Assembly: GCA_023433755.1 (NCBI GenBank)
Contig: JAEYUA010000309.1
Span: 1 to 5,889 of the forward strand
Direction of reading: 5' to 3'
DNA length: 5,889 bases
Source of the DNA: Bacteroidota bacterium
GTDB lineage: Bacteria > Bacteroidota > Bacteroidia > Chitinophagales > Chitinophagaceae
The notes below the pieces were generated by a model that saw only the letters and a program-made list of their open reading frames with translations, was not told the origin of the DNA and did no database searches. The first letter of the stretch is position 1. The number at the start of each line of letters is the position of its first letter. Below, piece after piece: positions 1-4,626 of this stretch. Position numbers and translations under genes: made by a program.

Positions 1-2
1 TT

Positions 3-593
3 GAATTGCGTGCCAAATGCCGCCGTTTGAAAAATGCCAACAATATCGGCATGATCATTATCGATTACCTGCAGCTCATGAGCGGCACCGGTGAGAACCG
101 GAACTCCAACAGGGAACAGGAGATCTCTAACATTTCAAGATCATTGAAAGGGCTCGCTAAAGAATTGCAGGTGCCGATCATCGCACTTTCACAGTTAAGC
201 CGTGAAGTTGAAAAGCGTAAGGATGGAAACAAGATGCCGCAATTGAGTGACCTTCGTGAATCGGGTGCCATTGAACAGGATGCGGATATGGTAATGTTCC
301 TTTACCGTCCAGAATATTATGATATCACCCAGGATGAAATGGGTGACAGCAACCGTGGCGAAACGCATATCAGGATCGCCAAGCACAGGAATGGTTCTCT
401 TGAAACCATCAAGCTGAGAGCCCTGCTCAATATCCAGAAATTTATAGAAGATACCGGTGGCAATGATTTTGGAGCTGGCCTTCCTTCCAATTTTAAACCG
501 GTGGCAGGGAATGATGGCAATGGCGGAGCAAGAATGTTTATCCAGACCGGTAGCAGGATGAATGATCTGCCGGATGATGAAGATCCTTTTTGA
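3..593 (+). CDS. dnaB: Replicative DNA helicase DnaB, C-terminal part (5' end outside window)
   Basis: This is the last 197 codons of the hexameric replicative helicase, which unwinds the fork 5'-3' and recruits DnaG primase. The gene is cut by the left window edge, so the N-terminal domain, Walker A and true start are not visible; the first in-frame codon is at base 3. Visible RecA-fold elements are the Walker B strand MIIIDYLQLM with its Asp codon at 63-65, then ALSQLSREVEKR, the conserved block LSDLRESGAIEQDADMVMFL, and KHRNG, which matches the KxRNG arginine-finger element of DnaB. After LLNIQKF comes a roughly 45-residue Gly/Asn-rich extension ending in DLPDDEDPF, an acidic tip resembling the SSB C-terminal peptide. 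The stop TGA lies one base before a heptad repeat array. The family assignment is very secure; the role of the tail is inference. Confidence 0.95.
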   Translation, partial: ELRAKCRRLKNANNIGMIIIDYLQLMSGTGENRNSNREQEISNISRSLKGLAKELQVPIIALSQLSREVEKRKDGNKMPQLSDLRESGAIEQDADMVMFLYRPEYYDITQDEMGDSNRGETHIRIAKHRNGSLETIKLRALLNIQKFIEDTGGNDFGAGLPSNFKPVAGNDGNGGARMFIQTGSRMNDLPDDEDPF

Positions 594-594
594 T

Positions 595-624
595 AGTCGG
601 AAGTCGGTAGTCAGTAGTCGGTAG
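595..624 (+). repeat. Heptad repeat array 1 (AGTCNGN units)
   Basis: Four contiguous 7-bp units AGTCGGA, AGTCGGT, AGTCAGT, AGTCGGT, followed by AG, begin one base after the dnaB stop codon. With the following AGCCT, positions 595-627 match 4291-4323 at 31 of 33 bases, so this is a dispersed element and not a local slippage product. Its function is unknown. Confidence 0.9.
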
Positions 625-663
625 CCTTCCTCTGCGTAACCTCCCTTGCCCGCGTCCGCGTGT

Positions 664-717
664 CGCTGACTTGCCAGCCGAAGCTTCAGCGCAGGCTGGA
701 GCTTTAGCGTAGGCGGG
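664..717. repeat. Tandem 18-bp repeat with palindromic arms
   Basis: Two directly adjacent 18-mers, 682-699 and 700-717, match at 15 of 18 bases (AGCTT[C/T]AGCG[C/T]AGGC[T/G]GG). The first copy overlaps a hairpin with arms CCAGCC (674-679) and GGCTGG (694-699) around the palindrome GAAGCTTC (680-687). An alternative stem is CGCTGA (664-669) with TCAGCG (686-691). It resembles the palindromic intergenic repeats that give spurious Ala-rich ORFs in Bacteroidota annotations; that comparison is from memory. Confidence 0.7.
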
Positions 718-742
718 TTTTCTGCGGTAAAGAAATGTAATC

Positions 743-819
743 GACGAGTCCCGCAAGAGAATATTCATGCGAAGAGCCTTCAACTGTGACTCGTCTGTGA
801 ATATTTCATTTTCTTCGCA
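743..819 (+). promoter_or_regulatory. Possible structured leader of rsmE: three interleaved complementary 8-mers
   Basis: Three 8-nt segments, GACGAGTC (743-750), AATATTCA (760-767) and TGCGAAGA (768-775), are each followed by their exact reverse complements in the same order: GACTCGTC (788-795), TGAATATT (798-805) and TCTTCGCA (812-819). The last ends two bases before the rsmE ATG. The pairs cross each other, so any two would make a pseudoknot-like fold and pairing of the third would compete with them. Pairing of 812-819 could affect ribosome access. Whether the region is transcribed or functional is unknown; a degenerate intergenic repeat is the main alternative. Confidence 0.35.
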
Positions 820-821
820 AT

Positions 822-1523
822 ATGACCCTGCCTTTTTTTTATGTGAAAGAATTAAGTGAAGGTGAACTCAGCCTGGATGAGGATACATCCAAACACATGA
901 TCATGGTGTTGCGGATGCATAAAGGGGATAAGGTTTTACTCACTGATGGCAGGGGACAAAAAGCAGAAGCAGAGATCTTTGATGACCACAGGAAAAAAAC
1001 CAGGGTACGTATTTTAAATCTTACGTCAGAAAAACCTTCTGGTATCAAAACAGCCATTGGAATTTCCCTAATAAAAAATCCTTCCCGTTTTGAATGGTTC
1101 CTGGAAAAAGCAACGGAGATTGGTATCACGGAGATCTATCCACTCATCTGCACCCGCACGGAAAAAGAAAAATTCCGGCAGGAGCGGTTGCAACAGATTT
1201 TAGTTAGCGCGATGCTGCAATCCCAGCAAAGCTTTTTACCGGTTTTACATGAACCCATACCATTTGATGAATGCATCAGCCTAATGTTCGATCTTAAAAT
1301 GATTGCACACTGTGTACCGGAACAAAAAACCCTGCTATCTACCGAACTGGTTTCACCCCATTCCAGCCGCCTCATACTAATTGGACCGGAAGGTGATTTT
1401 ACCCAGGATGAAATAGAGTCCGCTCTTTCAAAAAAGTTTATCCCGGTATCCCTGGGCCATACAAGGCTTCGAACCGAGACCGCAGCCTTATACGCAGCGG
1501 TGCTGATGCGGACCGGGCAATAA
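822..1523 (+). CDS. rsmE: 16S rRNA (uracil(1498)-N3)-methyltransferase RsmE
   Basis: This cytoplasmic SPOUT-family enzyme uses S-adenosylmethionine to methylate N3 of U1498 (E. coli numbering) in helix 44 of 16S rRNA, near the decoding site. At 233 aa it is of normal family length. The N-terminal PUA-like RNA-binding part covers about residues 1-70, with HMIMVLRMHKGDKVLLTDG at 25-43. The methyltransferase domain begins near residue 75 and contains EWFLEKATEIGI (91-102). The trefoil-knot SAM-binding signatures are LIGPEGDFTQDE (186-197) and SLGHTRLRTETAAL (210-223), all typical. The ATG at 822 is the only plausible start because it lies directly before the conserved FFYV. No Shine-Dalgarno is seen, as is usual in Bacteroidota. 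It is separated from dnaB by repeats, so it is probably its own transcription unit. Confidence 0.97.
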   Translation: MTLPFFYVKELSEGELSLDEDTSKHMIMVLRMHKGDKVLLTDGRGQKAEAEIFDDHRKKTRVRILNLTSEKPSGIKTAIGISLIKNPSRFEWFLEKATEIGITEIYPLICTRTEKEKFRQERLQQILVSAMLQSQQSFLPVLHEPIPFDECISLMFDLKMIAHCVPEQKTLLSTELVSPHSSRLILIGPEGDFTQDEIESALSKKFIPVSLGHTRLRTETAALYAAVLMRTGQ

Positions 1524-1526
1524 GCC

Positions 1527-1557
1527 TCCCCACATTAGGGGATAGGCCAAAATTTGG
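1527..1557 (+). other. Short hairpin plus adjacent palindrome between rsmE and the kinase gene
   Basis: TCCCC (1527-1531) pairs with GGGGA (1538-1542) across the 6-nt loop ACATTA, starting four bases after the rsmE stop. It is followed by the palindrome CCAAAATTTGG (1547-1557). There is no long T run, so it is at most a weak terminator for rsmE, and the palindrome could be an operator for the kinase-regulator pair. Neither role is demonstrated. Confidence 0.3.
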
Positions 1558-1589
1558 TGAGCGGGTATTTTAATGGTAGAAATCATATC

Positions 1590-3545
1590 ATGCGACACAC
1601 ACGCAAAAACCTGCTTCTACTTGCTGTCATTTTATTGCTCCAAAAAATTTCTCTTGCGCAAAATGAAGCTGACCTGAGCGCTGCTAAAAAGAAAGTGTTA
1701 CAGGCAACGCACGATACTTCCAGGGCGCTGGCCCTGCTTGACCTGGGTGAAGTATTTTTTTATCACAATTATGATTCTACCCTGTTCTATTATAACCAGG
1801 GAAAAGAACTGGCTTACAGGATCAACTTTAAAAAAGGAATTCACAAATACATATCCTTTCTCTCAGGACTATACAATACCAGGGGAAAATATGCTGAGAA
1901 TGTGGCTTTATGCCGCTATGGTTTTGACAGGGCCACCAGGGAAAATGACCAGCGTTACCAGGGGATACACCTCAGCAATATTGGAAACACTTTTCTTTAC
2001 CAGGGAATTGCAGATAGCGCAGCCTGGTACCTGATCAATGCCAGCCGCCACCTTGAAGCTGTAAATGAAATCAGGATACTCGGCCAGGTTTATGCAAATC
2101 TTTCAGGAGCATTCGACCTTTTGAAACGCTATGACCAGTCATTATTATACAACCGGCTGGCGCTGAAAATGGCAACAGCTACAAATGATGAATTGGGAAG
2201 GGGTTATGCTCTTACCAATATCGGCGTAGCCCATAAAAGGTCTGCCCGTTATGATTCTGCAGCATACTATTTCAACCTGGCCTATCCTATCGCCAGGAAA
2301 TTCAGCCAGAAAGATCTTGAATTAACAGTTGCCAGCAACCTGGGATTCGTTGCCATTACATCGAAAGATTATAAAAAAGCAGATGAGTTTATGGCCAAAG
2401 CTCTTCAGATTTCCATAGACCTGGAGCATGTGTATGGTATCGTTCATGCTAAAAAAGGACTGGGCAGCAGCCAGATCTTCCAGGGAAAATATGAGGAGGC
2501 CATTAATTTTCTCAATGAAGCCATTAACCTGGCGAAAGAAAATGGTTATCAGAATGAGTTAATGGAACTTTATAAATTCCTGTTTGAAGCCGCACGAAGG
2601 AATGGCAACAGCACGCTTGCGCTTGATGCTTACCAGAAGCATATTCAATTAAAAGATTCTCTCAATAATATTGAAGTACAAAGCAGCCTGGCCACCCTTG
2701 AAAAGCAATACCAGGGTGAAAAGAAAGAAAGGCTGATCCTGCAAAAGGACAATGAGATCAAGAGTCAGCAGATGCAACTCCAGTCCAAGAACACATGGAT
2801 CTGGGTATTGAGTTCACTGATCATTTTATCAGCAATCATCGTATTCCTGCTGGTAAAGATCAACAGGCAGAAGCGACAGGCAGAAGCAAAACAACAGGAG
2901 TTGCTGAAGGTGCAGCTTTCCATGCAGGCCAAAGAAGAAGAAAGACACCGCATTGCCCGTGAATTGCACGATGACCTGGGTGGAACACTCAGCGGCATCA
3001 TTGTACAAACCCATTTCATGAGCCGGCAGGTGGAACATCATAATGTAACTGCCCTGCAAAACAGTATTGAAAAGATCAACCAGGCATCCTCTGAAATGAT
3101 CACTAAGCTCAATGATATCATCTGGCTGGTAAATCCAAAATTTGATACGCTCGACCAATTGGTTGAACGTATTGAAGAATTTGCCAACGATATGGCAAGA
3201 GCAAGGGGAATGGCTTTCAGGATCGACACACATGATGAACTGCAGGCCCTGCCTCTTGACACCCAGGCCCGGAAAAATATTTACCTCATTTGTAAGGAGG
3301 CCATTAACAATGCCATCAAATACAGCCAGGGTTCCGAACTTTATCTTAAAGTGAAACATACAGGCAAGGACCTGCAATTGCTGATCGAGGATAATGGATT
3401 GGGTTTTGATTCGGCTGCCATCAGGAAAGGCAATGGATTGAACAATATGCAGGACAGGGCTCATACTATCGGCGCGGCCTACTCTATTGGTTCGGGAACG
3501 AGGAAAGGCACCCGGGTGAAGCTTGATTATAAAATACCCCACTGA
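1590..3545 (+). CDS. Periplasmic-TPR sensor histidine kinase (HisKA_3 / NarX-DesK type)
   Basis: This is a membrane sensor kinase that autophosphorylates on His and passes phosphate to a NarL-type regulator, surely the next gene. Numbering from the ATG at 1590 (651 aa): signal peptide 1-23 (RKNLLLLAVILLL, then SLA/Q); about seven TPRs at 43-78, 123-158, 163-198, 203-238, 243-278, 282-319 and 323-358, predicted periplasmic; a charged coiled coil at about 360-400; one transmembrane helix 403-424; a second coiled coil; then the DHp motif RIARELHDDLGG with phospho-acceptor His460 (codon 2967-2969) and DIIWLVNPK (509-517). The ATPase domain has N-box KEAINNAIKYS (569-579), G1 DNGLGF (601-606) and G2 GNGLNNM (614-620). 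I chose ATG 1590 over an in-frame TTG at 1554 because it gives a proper signal peptide. HisKA_3 kinases of the NarX/DesK type usually have Gln five residues after His; here it is Gly465. The signal is unknown. Confidence 0.95.
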   Translation: MRHTRKNLLLLAVILLLQKISLAQNEADLSAAKKKVLQATHDTSRALALLDLGEVFFYHNYDSTLFYYNQGKELAYRINFKKGIHKYISFLSGLYNTRGKYAENVALCRYGFDRATRENDQRYQGIHLSNIGNTFLYQGIADSAAWYLINASRHLEAVNEIRILGQVYANLSGAFDLLKRYDQSLLYNRLALKMATATNDELGRGYALTNIGVAHKRSARYDSAAYYFNLAYPIARKFSQKDLELTVASNLGFVAITSKDYKKADEFMAKALQISIDLEHVYGIVHAKKGLGSSQIFQGKYEEAINFLNEAINLAKENGYQNELMELYKFLFEAARRNGNSTLALDAYQKHIQLKDSLNNIEVQSSLATLEKQYQGEKKERLILQKDNEIKSQQMQLQSKNTWIWVLSSLIILSAIIVFLLVKINRQKRQAEAKQQELLKVQLSMQAKEEERHRIARELHDDLGGTLSGIIVQTHFMSRQVEHHNVTALQNSIEKINQASSEMITKLNDIIWLVNPKFDTLDQLVERIEEFANDMARARGMAFRIDTHDELQALPLDTQARKNIYLICKEAINNAIKYSQGSELYLKVKHTGKDLQLLIEDNGLGFDSAAIRKGNGLNNMQDRAHTIGAAYSIGSGTRKGTRVKLDYKIPH

Positions 3546-3587
3546 GGTAATGGAAACGCTCCGGGGTTTCTTTAATTTCATTTCAAC

Positions 3588-4244
3588 ATGAACATACGCG
3601 TAGCCATATTTGAAGATAATACCCTGGTGCGGGAAGGCATGCAGGCTATACTGAACGGTAGCCCCGGTTATAGTTGCTGTGGCGCCTACCCGGATGCCAA
3701 CCATATTGATCAGAAAATAAAATCCTGCCTGCCTGATGTGGTGATGATGGACATTGAAATGCCGGGTATGACAGGAATAGAAGCAACGGCTGTGATCCAG
3801 GAGCATTTTCCTGGTATAAAAGTGCTGATCCAGACTGTATTTAATGACAGCGATAAAATCTTCAAAGCCCTATGCGCGGGAGCATCGGGCTATATTCTCA
3901 AAAATGAACCCCCGGTGCGGCAGTTGGAAGCAGTTCATGAAGTATTCAATGGAGGCGCTCCCATGTCGCCTTCCATCGCGAAAAAAGTGATGCAGTTCTT
4001 CCTCCGCAAAAATGTGATCCTCGTTACACCCGACAATACGGACTATCAGTTGAGTGAAAGAGAAAAAGAAATTCTTCAACTGATGTCACAGGGTCATAAC
4101 TACCGCACAATTGGTGACAGGTCTTTCATCAGTTATGAAACGGTAAGAACCCATGTAAAAAGAATCTACAAAAAACTTCACGTCGCTTCAAGAGCAGAAG
4201 CCATTTTGAAAGCGCAGCAGCAGGGATTAGTTCAAAGTTCGTAG
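3588..4244 (+). CDS. NarL/FixJ-family response regulator (receiver + LuxR-type HTH)
   Basis: This cytoplasmic transcription regulator is the likely partner of the kinase 42 bp upstream, probably on one mRNA. It has 218 aa, normal for the family. The receiver (about 3-120) shows the acidic pair Glu9-Asp10, the phospho-acceptor Asp55 in MMDIEMPGMTGIEA, the switch Thr83 in LIQTVF and Lys105 in GYILK. The LuxR-type HTH (about 153-210) runs from LSEREKEILQLMSQG through the recognition helix ISYETVRTHVKRIYKKL to SRAEAILKA. The second helix reads YRTIGDRSF, a departure from the usual KEIAxxLF, but the length is unchanged so the fold should hold. There is no Shine-Dalgarno. The last codons (V215, Q, S, S and the TAG stop) lie inside a heptad repeat array, so the native C-terminus may once have been different. 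Targets are unknown. Confidence 0.96.
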   Translation: MNIRVAIFEDNTLVREGMQAILNGSPGYSCCGAYPDANHIDQKIKSCLPDVVMMDIEMPGMTGIEATAVIQEHFPGIKVLIQTVFNDSDKIFKALCAGASGYILKNEPPVRQLEAVHEVFNGGAPMSPSIAKKVMQFFLRKNVILVTPDNTDYQLSEREKEILQLMSQGHNYRTIGDRSFISYETVRTHVKRIYKKLHVASRAEAILKAQQQGLVQSS

Positions 4245-4263
4245 TTCAAAGTTCAAAGTCGGT
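4229..4263 (+). repeat. Heptad repeat array 2, overlapping the regulator's stop codon
   Basis: Five contiguous 7-mers AGTTCAA, AGTTCGT, AGTTCAA, AGTTCAA, AGTCGGT run out of the response-regulator reading frame. The second unit plus the first bases of the third create its TAG stop (4242-4244). The array shows that the AGTTCAA and AGTCGGT variants belong to one 7-bp-periodic family. A weak hairpin GTTCA/TGAAC (4251-4255 and 4263-4267) lies at its end. Confidence 0.85.
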
Positions 4264-4290
4264 GAACTAAATGCTGAGAGTCGTTTTTTA

Positions 4291-4332
4291 AGTCGGAAGT
4301 CAGTAGTCAGTAGTCGGAAGCCTGTAGTTCGC
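4291..4332 (+). repeat. Heptad repeat array 3
   Basis: Units AGTCGGA, AGTCAGT, AGTCAGT, AGTCGGA, then the degenerate AGCCTGT and AGTTCGC, keep a strict 7-bp period over 42 bp. The first 33 bases are a near copy (31 of 33) of 595-627 downstream of dnaB. Confidence 0.85.
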
Positions 4333-4394
4333 AAACAACATTGCATTACTGCTTCCAATTTGAGCTTCATTACTTCGAAAGCTGCCTGCATAAA

Positions 4395-4432
4395 CTTTGC
4401 GCATTCTTTGCGCTCCCTCTGCGGCCTTTGCG
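4395..4432 (+). repeat. TTTGCG-type short repeat cluster
   Basis: CTTTGCG occurs at 4395-4401, 4406-4412 and 4426-4432, with CTCTGCG at 4417-4423, so start-to-start spacings are 11, 11 and 9 bp; GGTTAAA follows at 4432-4438. A decayed version of the same order may exist in the first gap, with CTCTGCG at 630-636 and TCTGCGGTAAA at 721-731. I recall similar repeats from other Bacteroidota intergenic regions; the function is unknown. Confidence 0.65.
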
Positions 4433-4452
4433 GTTAAATTCACTTCGATAAA

Positions 4453-4538
4453 AGTCAAAAGTCGGTAGTCGGTAGTCAGTAGTCGGTCTAACTGACTACC
4501 GACTTCAGACTTCAGACTTCAGACTTCAGACTACCGAC
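4453..4538. repeat. Convergent heptad arrays forming a perfect 14-bp inverted repeat
   Basis: On the + strand the units AGTCAAA, AGTCGGT, AGTCGGT, AGTCAGT, AGTCGGT occupy 4453-4487. They are followed by reverse-oriented units ACTGACT, ACCGACT, four copies of TCAGACT, and ACCGAC at 4491-4538. Bases 4467-4480 and 4491-4504 are exact reverse complements (14 bp) around a 10-nt loop, and GTCGGTAG (4461-4468) also matches CTACCGAC (4531-4538). It would form a strong hairpin in RNA or a cruciform in DNA. There is no T run, so a classical terminator is unlikely, though it may limit read-through from the regulator gene. Confidence 0.85.
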
Positions 4539-4558
4539 ATCCCCCAAAAATCCCCCAA
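4539..4558 (+). repeat. 9-bp direct repeat ATCCCCCAA
   Basis: Two copies, 4539-4547 and 4550-4558, have an 11-bp period and sit directly after the convergent heptad arrays. It may be a remnant of repeat insertion or a regulatory box for the downstream gene; nothing decides between these. Confidence 0.5.
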
Positions 4559-4626
4559 TGAGGTATTGAACCACGCATACAAAGAGTGGAGATTCGTCTG
4601 GTCAATCACACATAAAACCACTCCAC

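Larger units (their letters stand above)
4245..4626. other. 382-bp repeat-dense intergenic region without a gene
   Basis: I see no credible gene here; the overlapping short ORFs run through repeats or shadow the next gene. In order it holds the tail of heptad array 2, a six-T run (4284-4289) without a convincing stem, heptad array 3, an undistinguished stretch at about 4333-4394, a TTTGCG cluster, convergent heptad arrays with a perfect inverted repeat, a 9-bp direct repeat, and about 65 bp of leader before the next gene. I found no clear Bacteroidota promoter (TTTG with TAnnTTTG) in the leader. Confidence 0.8.

Noticed and set aside
538..783. 81-codon - strand ORF with an Ala-rich segment (AKAPACAEASAGKS)
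   Set aside because: The Ala-rich part is the reverse translation of the tandem 18-mer repeat, and the frame overlaps the dnaB end; it is a repeat artefact.
1554..1589. Upstream TTG start for the kinase, adding 12 residues
   Set aside because: The extension (MVSGYFNGRNHI) precedes a normal signal peptide that begins at the ATG at 1590, so the ATG is the better start.
3553..3570. Possible terminator or attenuator hairpin (GAAAC/GTTTC) between kinase and regulator
   Set aside because: It has only a 5-bp stem with an 8-nt loop and no proper T run; the short gap and the matching functions argue for co-transcription.
2829..3806. 325-codon open frame on the - strand across the kinase catalytic region and the receiver
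   Set aside because: It is fully antisense to two well-supported genes, its translation has no recognisable domain, and it is His/Phe-rich in the way of a shadow frame.
4453..4538. CRISPR array
   Set aside because: The units are 7 bp and contiguous, without spacers, and no cas genes are nearby.
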